Shown piece by piece: positions 27,420 to 37,560 of a stretch of 64,000 nucleotides of DNA. Source of the stretch: Prorocentrum cordatum (Eukaryota; Sar; Dinophyceae; Prorocentrales; Prorocentraceae); NCBI GenBank assembly GCA_963575745.1, contig CAUYUJ010019948.1, forward strand, positions 415,918 through 479,917. The letters are read 5' to 3'. The notes under the pieces were generated by a model. It was not told the origin of the DNA. It saw nothing but the letters and a program-made list of their open reading frames with translations, and did no database searches. Numbering within the stretch: the first letter of the stretch is position 1; the number at the start of each line of letters is the position of its first letter. The translations under genes and the position numbers were made by a program.

Positions 27420-28290
27420 TCACGGCGGGTCTCCCCGGAATGGGGGAGGGGAGGTTGGAAGTAGCGGAGGTGCCCCCCCCCTCCCCGGAAGCTGGATTGG
27501 GGAGGCCCCCGGCCACGCCATCGGCCGGGCGGTGGGACTTGGCCGCAGCTTCCCGGCCAGGAGGATGACGGACCGCACTCACGGCGGGTCTCCCCGGGAT
27601 GGGGGAGGGGAGGTTGGAAGTAGCGGAGGTGCCCCCTCCCTCCCCGGAAGCTGGATTGGGGAGGCCCCCGGCCATGCCATCGGCCGGGCGGTGGGACTTG
27701 GGGGCGTCGGGCCCCAGGGCTCCCCGGTGGGGGGGAGACTGCTCCTTGGGGTCGTCGCCGGACGAGGCCTCCCCGGAGGGGCCCTCGAACTGACCGCTGG
27801 GGCCGGAGCTCCCGTCTCCGAATGTACTACCAGCGCCGGTCGAAATGGGGGCGGCCACGACGGACACCCCCGGTCCGCCGTCTAGGCTGCAGATATCCTC
27901 CCCCTCGGGAGCAGGCGCCGGCTGGGTTCCATAGCCGTGGAGCGACCCCGCTCCCACGACACCCCCTGCCACTGTGCGCCACGCGGCCGTGCCGGGCTCC
28001 CGGCTGCGCCCCACTCCCACGCCCTCCAAGGCGAGCAGGATGGGGAGCAAGGGTACGGCCACGAATGCCACGAGAAACATCCCGGGGGCGCGCTCCCGCC
28101 CAGGGAATGAGATCAGAATGCCAGAGTTCTTCCCGGACTCATGACTGCGAGATGGGGCCGTCCCGGCCCCCCATGATGAGATTAGGGGCGTGGGCCCCTT
28201 CCGAAAAAAAAAAAAAACACACAGCTCTAAGCGGCTAAGCGCAGAAGGCTGCGGAAGAGGGGAAAGGAAGGAGGGGGGGGGCCAGAGCAC
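26470..28290 (-). CDS. open frame with possible N-terminal membrane segment, coding doubtful
   Basis: A 606-codon frame whose 5' part overlaps repeat B. An internal Met near 28080 starts MFLVAFVAVPLLPILLALEG, which resembles a signal anchor or transmembrane segment. Protein-like sequence to about 27700 follows. The frame then enters the 159-bp tandem repeat and the CTCTCGCG repeat (Arg/Glu/Ala). Stop near 26470. I cannot name it. Confidence 0.25.
   Translation of the reverse strand: MLWPPPSFLSPLPQPSALSRLELCVFFFFRKGPTPLISSWGAGTAPSRSHESGKNSGILISFPGRERAPGMFLVAFVAVPLLPILLALEGVGVGRSREPGTAAWRTVAGGVVGAGSLHGYGTQPAPAPEGEDICSLDGGPGVSVVAAPISTGAGSTFGDGSSGPSGQFEGPSGEASSGDDPKEQSPPHRGALGPDAPKSHRPADGMAGGLPNPASGEGGGTSATSNLPSPIPGRPAVSAVRHPPGREAAAKSHRPADGVAGGLPNPASGEGGGTSATSNLPSPIPGRPAVSAVRHPPGREAAATSHRPADGVAGGLPNPASGEGGGTPTAPGVGRVGGGAAPGVGPARERESAAATSPLPADGVAGDLPNPASGAGGAHLQPLEWATSAEARPREWAQRESARARERESAGARERGSARARGRESARARECESAGARECESARARAHPLLPASGLLLPIPLSFLLPSHPPPPGGGGPPPGGIYMRRGPSGAGARGGEGHVHADGGAYAGGTPRRGHAHRGGGGGASRTGRRRASGLEEDLRDASDLREVRRGAPQGAEGVLRDAGGDLRDDGGALRDAGGVYPGEDPGSTAPRGRDSPRGGGAPPG
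26953..27105. repeat. CTCTCGCG/CTCGCGCT octamer repeat
   Basis: A CTCTCGCGCTCTCGCG tract with occasional CCCCGCG variants; minus-strand frames read Arg/Glu/Ser/Ala. A short recurrence lies at 27235-27255. Confidence 0.85.
27175..27700. repeat. ~159-bp tandem repeat, four units
   Basis: The anchor AGCTGGATTGGGGAGG occurs near 27175, 27331, 27490 and 27649 (spacings about 156, 159 and 159). The last two full units are almost identical. In minus-strand sense they encode SHRPADG(V/M)AGGLPNPASG, so the repeat keeps frame. Confidence 0.85.
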
Positions 28291-28341
28291 TACGGCCTAG
28301 GGGGGAATATAACCGTTTAGGCTTTGGCCAAACGAAACCAT
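28215..28341. repeat. direct repeat B, copy 2
   Basis: Near-identical to 13437-13556. It begins next to an A-run (28207-28219) and covers the final codons (EWFRLAKA) and 3' flank of the large gene to its right. The A-run lies on the downstream side in minus-strand sense as a T-run, so it is not a poly(A) tail of that gene. Confidence 0.9.
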
Positions 28342-31300
28342 TCATTTGTCTTGTCCTTCTTCTTATCATCCTTCTTATCCTTCTTCTTGTCATCCTTCTT
28401 GCCCTCCTTCTTGTTGTCGTCCTTCTTCCCATCCTTCGGGTCTTCCTTTGTCAGGCGCAACTGCACAGAGCGTGCAAGCAGGTCCTCGCTCACGAACACC
28501 ATGGTGCTGCTCCCGAGCATGGCCTCGACGGCGCGCTCCACGAGAAACGGCTCGAGCACCTTCGCGTGGTGGTCGTCGAAATTCAAGGCCAACGCACTGC
28601 GCCCGCTCTCGATGCAGCCGTGCACGCCTGCGCCGCCCGCAGGCGTGCCGAAGTACACCCACCTGGGCTTCCCCGCCTCGTGGCAGAGCTCCTTGAAGCT
28701 CGATGTCGCTGTCGCGCGGGAACCACGGCGCCTCCGTTCCCGCGAGCTGGCGGTAGAGCTTCCGCTTCTTCGCGGCCGCAATCACGAAGGCCTTCTCGGG
28801 GCGGACGGCTGTTGCAGCTTCGTCGCGCGCCTCGGCGCCGCAATCAGCGCCCTCGTCCTCTTGGAGAGGGTGGCAGTACCCCGGCCTCTCTCGCTCCCCG
28901 GCCCCCGCCTCGGCGACGCACTGGCCGACCATGCTGGCCAAGCTGGTCTCCCGAACCTGCTTGGGCACGAGGGCGTGGCTCTTCTGCGGCAGGACAGGCA
29001 CGTTCCTCATCACTTCGTTGAAGAGGGGGCTGCCCGCGTCCACGAACTGCCTGATCCTGGCCATTTGCTTCGGCTTCCTGCCCTTGTAGCAGAGCAACGT
29101 GACCTCGTGCGAACGCGAGTTCGCCAGGCCTCGCTGCCTCTGGAAGTGGCCGTACTGCTGCATCTGCTTCGTGTTGTAGGCGAGGTGGTATGTGACCGTG
29201 CGGAACTTGTTTGCGGCGAGGTTCTGGATCTTCGGGAGGTTCGACTGCGAGCGGCCCGTCAGCACCCACAGCACGTCCCGTCCACCGACCATCAGCGGTT
29301 CCAGGGACTTCAGGTAGCGCGTGAAATCCAACTCGTCCAGCGCGGGCTCGCGGTGCGTGAGGCCTTGCCCCTCGAAGACGCAGCACAACTTCGCATTCTT
29401 GACATCGTAGAAGCCCATCGCTGATGCATTCTCTGTGAGGTTCTGGTATAGGCGTGTCTTAGTAACCGAAGCGTTGATATCCATGGCGCTGCCCTCCGCC
29501 GTGATCACGACGACCCGCGTATCCAGCTGGCTAGAGCACTGCTGCTCGCACAGCGCCTTGAAGTTATTCACGTCGCTCGGGGAGACGTCGATATTCTTCT
29601 TGTCCTCGGAGGCCGCCTCCGCTGTTCCAGCGCCGCCCGCTGTTGCAGCACCGACCGCGTCGCTGTCTGCAGGCTTTTGCTTTGACGGTTCCTGGGGGTT
29701 TCCCGCGAGGGAGTCGTGCGCGATTTGGAACTTCTCGAAGAACCTCTTGTTCACTCGGACGCTCCTGTGGAACTTGTCCATGTTGTAGCGCTCGGCGCGC
29801 GGCTGGGTGAGGGCGCCAGAGATCTCCGGCTTGTAGAAGTCCTGGCCCATTTCGAGGAAGTGTTTCATCGCCAGCCGCAGCGCCTCGGTCGGGAGTGACT
29901 GCACCCAGGTCGGGTCCTTGTCAGGCTCCTCAGTCTTCTCGAAGAACTTGAGCGGCGAGTCGGGGTATTGCCTCGCCATGACCATGACTTTTCTCTCGGC
30001 GGCGCTATCCTGTGTGTATGTTGTTTCAGTGCTGTTGCAGCCAGTGCTCCCTTTGAACAAGTCTGGGTACTGTTTCAGAAAGTTCGCCACGTACTTCTTC
30101 GCCCACAAGATCTCGCCCACTGCCTGGCCGATGGTGGAGGCGCTGTACGGGTCCTTCACGCTCTTCCGCCACATCCGCGTGTACAGGCTTTCCAAGACGC
30201 ACCCCAGCGAGGTAGCGCCCGTCTTCGCGATGATCGTCCCAAGCTGTGTGGGCCTGTCCAGCAGATTGTCTCGCCCCCAGCGGTTCACGGCGGCATCCAA
30301 AAGCAGCAATGCCCCCGGGCACTTGTCGAGAGCGAGCCAGTTGACCATGTGCGTCTTGACGGTCCTCAGGCTGGGGCAGTGCAAAAGTCCCCACTTTATG
30401 TTTTTCTCCAACCACGCCTGCACCTTCTCTGCCGAGGGTTTCCCGCCAGCTGGCCCGCCGCTCTTCAAGATTTCCGCCGCACGTGCCACGATGCGCAGGA
30501 GGTTCTGGTTCTCGAGCCCGAGGAAATCGCGCAGGAGCTCGTTGCGGGATCTCTGGTTGACAGACCACTTGAACTTGTTCTCCTCGACCTCCTTAGCCGT
30601 GCGCCCCAAGATCTGCGCGAAATCGAAGGGCCAATCCAGAATCAAGTCCTCCACCGCTTCTACGGCCTGCCTGTTGCCTTCCTCTTTCGCCCAGTAGTAG
30701 ACCAACCAGACAGCGTTGACCACGACGTCACTGCCCAAACGCTTGAACTTGCCGATCTCGGGCACAGCGGTCTGGTTCACATTGGTGATCATGATGGGGA
30801 TCTCGAATCCTTTCTCAACCTGCTTCGGGATGTTCCAACGCCTGCCACCCTTGACCTGGCTTAGCGTCTCCACGATGCGCCGCCGCGGGTTACCCTGGGC
30901 TGCGCACTCGACGTCGCCAGCGCCCTCAAGAGAGTCGTTCGCTGTTTCAGCCGCGTCGTCCGTCGGCACGTTCCGCATGCACATGTCCGCAGCCACGTTC
31001 TCCACCTTGCCCACCGTGATATTCTCCTCCAGGAAACTGTTGTCGATGGGCGCCGTATACGCCAGGTTAAGATAGGCATTCCTACGCTCGCCCTTCTCGT
31101 TGCACCCTTCGATGATCTTGGCGAGCTTCTCCTGCAATGGAGTTCTCTCATTGCTGTCCTTATTCGAGATCTTCTTCGGCTGGTCCTCCTGCGACTTGTC
31201 TGGCTTCTCCCTCTTCGCCTGCGCGGCCCTCTCGGCGACGCGCTTCGGCATGGTCTTGAGAAGCCGTTTGAAGTCAGTCTCGATGAGGGGGAAAACCTTA

Positions 31301-31344
31301 TCGGCCCAGAAGTCCTTGAACGGCTGCGCCGCGGCGCCGCTCAT
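28317..31344 (-). CDS. large conserved-looking hypothetical protein, one frameshift
   Basis: I start it at the Met at 31344 (MSGAAAQPFKDFWADKVFPL), since upstream codons look like leader sequence. About 1,000 residues have ordinary composition: a charged N-terminus, then RWNIPKQVEKGFEIPIMITN, an all-helical middle, a poly-Ala/Thr linker near 29650, and an alpha/beta-like part with VVVITAEGSAMDINASVTK and LKSLEPLMVGGRDVLWVLTG. Near 28700 the frame shifts by one. The new frame continues sensibly (FKELCHEAGKPRWVYFGTPA, ESGRSALALNFDDHHAKVLE) to a Lys/Asp tail and a stop in repeat B. The last part loosely recalls the cofactor-binding end of N6/N4-type DNA methyltransferases, but I see no clear catalytic DPPY-type motif, so this is only a hint. 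Confidence 0.6.
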
Positions 31345-31689
31345 CGCGCTCAGGCGGGCTGGTTCAGCTGCGGGCTGGCCGTTCCACCTCGCGCGCCTGT
31401 TGCAGGTCGGGCTGGAGCCGTGGTGGGAATAGAATTGGGCAATGATGGAAGAAGAGGGGCCGTTGTAGCCGATGGAACGTCCAGAGGGCGGATAGGAAGC
31501 ATAGCGAAAATAGCCGCAACCAATTCTAGACGAACTCACGGATGTCGGAAGTCGCCCATTCCCTCGAAGCAATGCGAAGATTAATGCATTTTCAGCGAGC
31601 GAGGGCGCCAAGAGCCTGTCGAGTTCTCCCCAGATGGCCTACCAGCTCTTGATGGGTGGGCCCAGAGATTTTGCAAGACCCCAACGGCA

Positions 31690-31890
31690 CCAAGAAATTC
31701 TAACTACCCTAAGGGCCTCAAGAGGAGATCCCAGAAATTCTATCTCCCCACAGGGCCTCAAGAGAGATTGCCAGAAATTCCTCGCCCCTCAGGGCGTCAA
31801 GAGGAGATCCCAATCTTCAACGCACTCATTTTTTGAGTCCTAGTAGATCCAGAACCCCATAAATCTGTTATGCTTTCGAGATTCGCTGCC
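31690..31890. repeat. dispersed ~190-bp repeat C, copy 1
   Basis: Contains CAAGAGGAGATCCCAGAAAT, CCCCACAGGGCC, GATTGCCAGAAATTCCTCGC and AGAACCCCATAAAT. A copy of about 90 percent similarity by eye lies at 35936-36125 in the same orientation. Internally the unit repeats GGGC(C/G)TCAAGAG(G)AGAT three times. From 31890 to 32420 I see only G/C runs and GTCGTC repeats. Confidence 0.8.
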
Positions 31891-32421
31891 AGGCCGAAGG
31901 TTTCGACTGACTGCGCTAGCCGATAGAACAGAGAACAGCTACAGCGCGCCCCCCCTCCCCCCCCGCCCTCGCGGCGGACAGCGTCGGATAATTCATGTAG
32001 TCGGGGGGGGGGAGCCCTGGGGGGCCCTGGAGCCATGGGGCGTTGATCCGATCGGCATAAGCCCGACACTTGCGCAAACGTCCAGTGGTGCCAGTGGGGG
32101 GGGGGGGGCGCGCGCTGCGGGGCGGGGGATGAGACGGCGCGCATGCTGCAGCCCGCGCGGCCTCGCATGGAGCGCGCGCGTGGCATCGGGCCGACGGACC
32201 GTGGGAAGCAGCCGCGGGGGCGGCGTCCTGCAGGGCACAGAATGCAGATGAGGCCTAAGGATTAAGGGCGAGTCGGGTCGGGTCGTCGTCGCGTCGTCGT
32301 CGTCGTCACGGTCGTCGTCACGGTCGTCAAAATCTCTGATCATATCGCCTCGCCCCCATCTCCCCCCCCCCTCCTCCCCCCATCTACTCCAACGCGCGGC
32401 GCGTGGCGGGCCCTCACCACG

Positions 32422-33456
32422 CTAGCAGCCCGCAAAATCGCGGTTAGTTTTGGGGTGGTGGCCGACGCGCATGTGAAGAAGGTTGCGCCTGCCATAGTGA
32501 TCACTGCGGATCCCTGAACAGGGCGCGCAGAGCTTCCTGGAACATACACGCTCAGAGAAGCCGCCGCATACGGTGCAGATGTCAACGCTGCGATAGCGGG
32601 CCATCACGTGGCTGCTGCGGTAACCGGGCGCGCCAGCCGCGAGGGGCAAGATCCGGCGGAAGTGCGGTGCGATCCACGGCGCAGTGGCTGGCCAGCCGAA
32701 GTCGTTGGCCTCAGACCCCTCGGGCACCTCCAAGGCTTGCCCCGCTGGTGCCGGTGGAGGCAGCCCAGGCTGCCCAGGCTGCACAGCGACAGGAGGAGGC
32801 TGCCCTGCGGCAGCGACAGGAAGTGCTGGGTGTGGGAGTGGGGGCGCCGCCCCTGCGCCACCCGGAGCTGCAGCGGCGCCCACAGGGCCTGCGGCCGCAG
32901 CGCCACCACCACCAGCAGCTGGCACATGAACCGCATGCTGGAACACGGCGGCGGCCCCCGGGGCGCACTGGTCGTCGCCGCCGCCGCCCACCACGACTCC
33001 ATCTCCATTGATGGTCACACCGCCCACCACGACTCCATCTCCATTGATGGCCACACGAAGCTGGAGCTGGATGCGAATCGTCGTCGACGGCCCAGATGCT
33101 GCCATCGCGGCCATCGCGGCGAGCGTCGACGCCGCGTCGACGCCTGAGTCCGAGGCGGGGGGGGGTCGCCTGCTCAGGCTGAGGAGGAGTACAGCCGAAA
33201 CACTGGACCTTCGCACTGCAGACGGCTGAGGCTGAGGCAGCGACGCCGACGGACGGTGACGACGACGACGGGTCACGGGCCATGGGCCACCGGCCACGGG
33301 GGAGACCGTCGGACCGTCGGGGGGCGCCGCACGATGACTCATCTGCGAGGGCCCTCCGTCGGGAGGCCCCTCGACCACTCGGCCCTCCCGACGGGAGTCG
33401 ACAGCCAGGGCCCGAGAATCCGATCGTATGTTAGAGCTCCAATGGAGCTCTAACAT
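32422..33456 (-). CDS. possible Cys-rich (zinc-binding-like) protein
   Basis: The N-terminal part of this 344-codon frame begins inside a palindromic repeat array and is Pro/Ala/Ser-rich. A 45-bp tandem duplication encodes INGDGVVVGGVTINGDGVVV near 33010-33050. The C-terminal 90 residues look genuine: FGWPATAPWIAPHFRRIL, then DICTVCGGFSERVCSRKLCA with PCSGIRSDHYGRRNLLHMRV. That is a C-x2-C-x7-C-x4-C-x2-C series suggesting a small zinc-binding module. Family unknown. The real start is probably downstream of 33300. Confidence 0.35.
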   Translation of the reverse strand: MLELHWSSNIRSDSRALAVDSRREGRVVEGPPDGGPSQMSHRAAPPDGPTVSPVAGGPWPVTRRRRHRPSASLPQPQPSAVRRSSVSAVLLLSLSRRPPPASDSGVDAASTLAAMAAMAASGPSTTIRIQLQLRVAINGDGVVVGGVTINGDGVVVGGGGDDQCAPGAAAVFQHAVHVPAAGGGGAAAAGPVGAAAAPGGAGAAPPLPHPALPVAAAGQPPPVAVQPGQPGLPPPAPAGQALEVPEGSEANDFGWPATAPWIAPHFRRILPLAAGAPGYRSSHVMARYRSVDICTVCGGFSERVCSRKLCAPCSGIRSDHYGRRNLLHMRVGHHPKTNRDFAGC

Positions 33457-34375
33457 CGCATGTTAGATTATGTTAGAGCTCCCTGGGAGCTCTAACATCG
33501 CATGTTAGAGCTCCGTGGGAGCTCTGAGGCGGCGGCGGCGGCGGCGGCGGGTAGGTTAGAGCTACCAGGGAGCTCTAACATAGCATGTTAGAGCTCCCAG
33601 GGAGCTCTAACATGCTATATTAGAGCTCCCATGTTAGAGCTCCCTGGGAGCTCTAAAATACCGAGCTCCAACGGAGCTTTAACATAGCATGTTAGAGCTC
33701 AGTGGGAGCTCCCTGGGAGCTCTAACATGGTATGTTAGAGCTCCGTGGGAGCTCTAACATGGCTTGTTAGAGCTCCAACGGAGCTCTAACATAGCATGTT
33801 CGAGTATGTTAGAGCTCCCTGGGAGCTCTAACATGGTAGAGCTCCGTGGGAGCTCTAACATGGTATGTTAGAGCTCCGTGGGAGCTCTAACATGGATGTT
33901 AGAGCTCTCTATGGCTCCCTGGGAGCTCTAACATGAGAGCTCCGGGAGCTCTAACATATCTGTTAGAGCTCCCTGGGAGCTCTAACATACGATGTTAGAG
34001 CTCCGTGGGAGCTCCCTGGGAGATGTTAGAGCTCCAACAGAGCTCTAACATAGCATGTTCGAGTATGTTAGAGCTCCCTGGGAGCTCAAACATGGTATGT
34101 TAGAGCTCCGAGGGAGCTCTAACATGGCATGTTGGAGCTCCGATGGAGTTCTAACATGGCATGTTAGCCTTGAGCTCTAACATAGGATGTTGTTAGAGAT
34201 CCCTTGGAGCTCTAGCATGGCATGTTAGAGCTCCCATGGAACTCTAACATGATATGTAAGAGCTCCTTGGGAGCTCTAACGTGTTGTGTTAGATTTCGGT
34301 GTGAGGGCTGTGAACTCTAACATGCTATGTTAGAGCTCGATGGGGGCTCTGGCGTAGCATGTTAGAGCTCCCATC
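33425..34375. repeat. TGTTAGAGCTC palindromic repeat array 1
   Basis: About 25 copies of TGTTAGAGCTCCCTGGGAGC plus TCTAACA or variants. Each is an almost perfect palindrome of ~27 bp separated by ATGG(T/C)A-type spacers. The centre (CCTGGG, CAACGG, CGTGGG) varies more than the arms. A GGC run with GGGTAGG lies at 33530. Other arrays of the family are at 10719-10972, 35640-35945, 37198-37560, 38413-39570, 39980-40435 and 46968-47300. Confidence 0.9.
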
Positions 34376-34384
34376 GAGCCGCCC

Positions 34385-34390
34385 CCCCCG

Positions 34391-34423
<33 letters not shown>

Positions 34424-34445
34424 TCGTCGTCGTCGTCGTCGTCCC
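34385..34445. repeat. (CGT)n microsatellite
   Basis: GTCGTCGTC tract directly after the palindromic array. A matching (GAC)n tract adjoins another array near 39920-39960 in inverted sense, followed by the same GCGGGG...GGCTCGATGGGAGCTC junction. The two junctions are therefore inverted copies. Confidence 0.85.
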
Positions 34446-35095
34446 ATCGGCCCCCCACCCCCCTCCTTTAAAGCGCACATAAGTAAGGAAACATGTCCGA
34501 ACACGGCCGCACTCTCGCACGCACCGTTGCCCTGTCCTCGACCTCGAGAACGAAGGCTTCCCCCTTGAAAGGCGGGGGCACAGGGGTGGGGCCCTGTCTT
34601 CGACCACGGTGAAACATGGGGGTGGGGCCCTGTCTTCGACCACGGTGAAACATGAATAGGGCGCGGCCCTCCCCGCCCTCGCGGGGCGGCCTTGCTCCCT
34701 GGGGCGTGGTCGGGGATCAGGGGCGGAGGGGATTCAGGGACTTCTGAATTGGAACTAGAAGGTGGGGGGGAGGAGGATGAGGAGAAGGAGGAGGAGGGGG
34801 AAGGCTTCACCGCCCTCCACGCACCGCCGACTTTCATCATGTATCCGTCCCGTGCTGGCGAGCTCTTCACTGAGAAAGTACCCACTCCTGGCAATATGAA
34901 GACGCGCTTCTCGTTGAGCTCCGTAATGAGTGCTATGGCCAGCGATTGAAGCATGGCCGCCGTGGTAACCAAGTTGGCGCCGCCCCCAACCGATAGCCTC
35001 TTCGTCAGCGCCTGAGGGGAGATCGATCTATGGCCGTGAGCGCGGTATACCGCGATTTCGCTCTTGCCACGGAGTTTCAAGACCTTCGGGGCCAT
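34421..35095 (-). CDS. HU/histone-like DNA-binding protein
   Basis: Begins MAPKVLKLRGKSEIAVYRAH at 35095. Residues ~30-95 fit the bacterial HU/IHF fold: QALTKRLSVGGGANLVTTAA, MLQSLAIALITELNEKRVFI and the signature LPGVGTFSVKSSPARDGYMM (34876-34892 encodes PGVGTF). The long beta-arm of typical HU looks shortened. HU-derived histone-like proteins are known to compact dinoflagellate chromatin, which fits this setting. After about residue 100 the frame is Ser/Pro-rich and contains a 48-bp tandem duplication (GPHPHVSPWSKTGPHP), so the true stop or a splice site may come earlier than 34421. The frame overlaps the (CGT)n tract at its end. Confidence 0.5.
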
Positions 35096-35454
35096 CGGAA
35101 CGAAAGGCGGCAGGCCCTCGATAGAGCAAACTCGCCATCAACTTCTCGAGCCAAGCGAGACTACGTACAATCAGATGGTGCGGGCCAGGAAACTGGAGGA
35201 TTCCAGAGCGGTTGTGGGTACTTCAGGCCAGGGTCAGGATGAGCATTGGGAGAGCCTACTGGGGGACCCAAGGATGAGCCAGCACAGGAAGGCCCCAGCA
35301 TAATTGCGCGAAGCTGCTGCGAGAAGCCCGATGGGGACTGTGACAAGGGAATGCGGCGGCACGCCGCTGTGAGAAGACTTATACGACAACGCTACCCGTG
35401 TGAGAAGCTACTGCCGCAGGCAGCGGCCCGCGTGAGGTCACTCGGTCATCCTTC

Positions 35455-35610
35455 TTCGTATGGTAGCTTGGATTATTATGGTAATGTGGTTTATTATGGT
35501 AGCTGGGTTGCTTAGGACAGCGTGGCTTCTCATGGTAGTTTGGTCTCTCATGGTAGCTGGGTTTCTTATGGTAGAGCAGCCTATCATGGAAGCTTGGATT
35601 ATTTATCTGG
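35455..35610. repeat. 18-bp minisatellite (TATGGTAGCTGG type)
   Basis: Seven to eight units. The minus strand reads a six-residue repeat (YHKKPS, YHERPN, YHEKPR, YHNKPH, YHNNPS) within a 107-codon frame at 35379-35702. The in-frame 18-bp period would allow translation, but nothing else about that frame looks like a gene. The segment 35100-35455 holds no feature I can support. Confidence 0.6.
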
Positions 35611-35639
35611 CATATGTCCTGACACGTTCGGCCCCCACG

Positions 35640-35945
35640 GAGCCCTAACATGCGATGTTCGAGCCCCCAGGGAGCTCTAACATGACATGTTAGAGCTCCC
35701 ACGGAGCTCTAACATACTATGTTAGAGCTCCCAGGGAGCTCTAACATAATCTAACATGCTATGTTAGAGCTCCCTTGAAGCTCTAACATATGATGTTAGA
35801 GCCCCCGTGGAACTCTCACATCATCCAACATGCTATGTTAGAGCTCCCAGGGAACTCTATCATAATCTAACAACCTGCTATACCAGAGCTCCGCTGGAGC
35901 TCTAACATGCCATGTTACAGCTCCCTGGGGCTCTAACATCATCTA
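35640..35945. repeat. TGTTAGAGCTC palindromic repeat array 2
   Basis: About nine copies with AATCTAACATGCTATGTTAG-type spacers, ending directly at repeat C copy 2. The join to repeat C is sharp. Confidence 0.9.
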
Positions 35946-36125
35946 ACCACCCTAAGGGCCTCAAGAGGAGATCCCAGAAATTCTATCTCCCCACAGGGCC
36001 CCAAGAGAGATTGCCAGAAATTCCTCGCCCATCAGGGCGTCAAGATGAGATCCCAATCTTCAACACATTCATTTTTTCAGTCCTACTAGATGCAGAACCC
36101 CATAAATATGTTATTATTTCGAATT
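35936..36125. repeat. dispersed repeat C, copy 2
   Basis: Matches 31690-31890. Here it sits between a palindromic array and the 3' end of the first paralogous gene fragment, suggesting it belongs to the 3' flank of that gene family. Confidence 0.8.
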
Positions 36126-36248
36126 CGTTGGCCCGCTGCACGGGCGCACCGCGTGAGCGCGGCGAAGGGGCCAGCGCGCGAGCCAGGCTGCGCGCCTCCG
36201 ACATCGGCTACCAGACGCCCATGCGAGGTCACTTGTCCTGCTGCTGAG

Positions 36249-37056
36249 CTAACTGGTCCTGCTGCTTGTCCTGCTGCTTGAGCTCCTCCACTTCTGATCG
36301 AGCTCCTCGACTTTCTTCTGCAGGTCCTGGGGCGCCTGTCCCTGTGCCCGCAGGAGGTCCAGAATCTGATCCATCTTCTCGTCCATGTTCTGTGCCATAA
36401 GGTTTGGAGCAGCGTTGGTCAAGAAATTGAGCATCGTGGTGATAACGGTGGTTAGCCCGTCCTGCTGCTGCTGCGTAAGCTTCTGCTGCCACTGCTGTGC
36501 TCCTGCTGTTGCAGCTCCTGCTGCTGCAGTTCCTGATGACGCAGCTCTTGAGCTCTTCCCGCGTTTCCAAGTGTTCTCTCCTGCAGCTGTTCCAGCTTCT
36601 TGCTGATGGCCTTCACTTTGCCATTGCTCTCTGCTCTCTCTGCTCTTGAGCATTGGGCTTCTTCGACGACCTCCAATCACCCGCTTCATCGTTTTTCCGC
36701 TTCGGGGCGTAGCTCGAGTGGAGCACCACAGCGTTCATGATCTTAGAGCACCATGCGGCCTTCTCCTCATCAGTACCCTGTGGACAAGCATTATGCCACC
36801 AGGGATGCTTATTCTTTACATTCTTGGTGTGGTCCGCCGAAATCTGGTGCGTCGGGGCTGCCCATTTCTCGCGCGGTAACCAAAACCACCAGGGCCCCTT
36901 AGGTTCCCCACTCGTCTTCGAAACGTACCCGCGAACTTCTAGCCATGGCGCATCAATGGGTCCAGTGTCAGGGTCCATGCTGACGGTTTCTGGACATGGG
37001 CCAGGCCCCCCTGCGCTGGCCCCCATTTCTGGCATGGCAGCCTGCAGGCGCTGCAA
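36249..37056 (-). pseudogene. hypothetical coiled-coil/Gln-rich protein, paralogue 1 (frameshifted)
   Basis: The first part (37056-36613) reads MQRLQAAMPEMGASAGGPGP, then DAPWLEVRGYVSKTSGEPKG, PWWFWLPREKWAAPTHQ and KHPWWHNACPQGTDEEKAAW. After LHSSYAPKRKNDEAGDWRS the frame must shift near 36620 to continue as QWQSEGHQQEAGTAAGE, a Gln-rich part and LTTVITTMLNFLTN...MDEKMDQILDLLRAQGQ, a likely coiled coil. Compared with paralogue 2 the difference at the break is a net 2 bp. Upstream of the first Met there is a stop (TAG). Function unknown. It is surrounded by palindromic arrays. Confidence 0.45.
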
Positions 37057-37197
37057 GAAATGCCTTGAGCCGAGGTGCCTGCGCTACAGGAAAGCTGGGT
37101 GATCTGATAAATGGAACCAAGAGGGGTCCAGGAGGCTATTTTGTGGGTTCCCGAGGGGCAGGGCGATTTGAGGGATCCCCCTTCGTTGATCGATTTC

Positions 37198-37560
37198 CCT
37201 CACATGGTAGAGCTCCCAGGGAGCTCTAACATGGCATGTTAGAGCCCCTAGGGAGCTCTATCATGGTATTTTAGAGCTTCAGGGAGCTCGAACAAGCTAT
37301 GTTAGATCTCCCTGGGAGCTCTAACATAGGATGTTAGACCCCCCGTGGAGCTCTAACATGATATGTTAGAGCTCCCGTGGAACTCTACCATGGCATGTTA
37401 GATCTCCCATGGGGCTCTAACATGCTATGTTAGAGCTCCCACGGAGCTGTAACATACGATGTTAGAGCCCCCAGGGGGCTCTAACATACTCCAACATGCT
37501 ATGTTAGAGCTCCGTGGGAGCTCGGGCATGCCATGTTAGAACTCACTGGGAGCTCTAACC
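37198..37560. repeat. TGTTAGAGCTC palindromic repeat array 3
   Basis: About ten copies, ending in GGAGCTCTAACCTACCCGCC and passing into the CAATCGATTG block through a (GCC)n run. Confidence 0.9.

Noticed and set aside
28207-28221. Poly(A) tail of a retrocopied gene next to the large gene
   Set aside because: The A-run is on the wrong strand for the gene to its right and lies inside the repeat B context.
37065-37095. Spliced-leader relic upstream of paralogue 1 (GGCTCAAG preceded by TCCTGTAGC)
   Set aside because: The 3' eight bases and part of the 5' end resemble the dinoflagellate spliced leader as I remember it, but the middle does not match and the spacing differs. This is too weak without an alignment.
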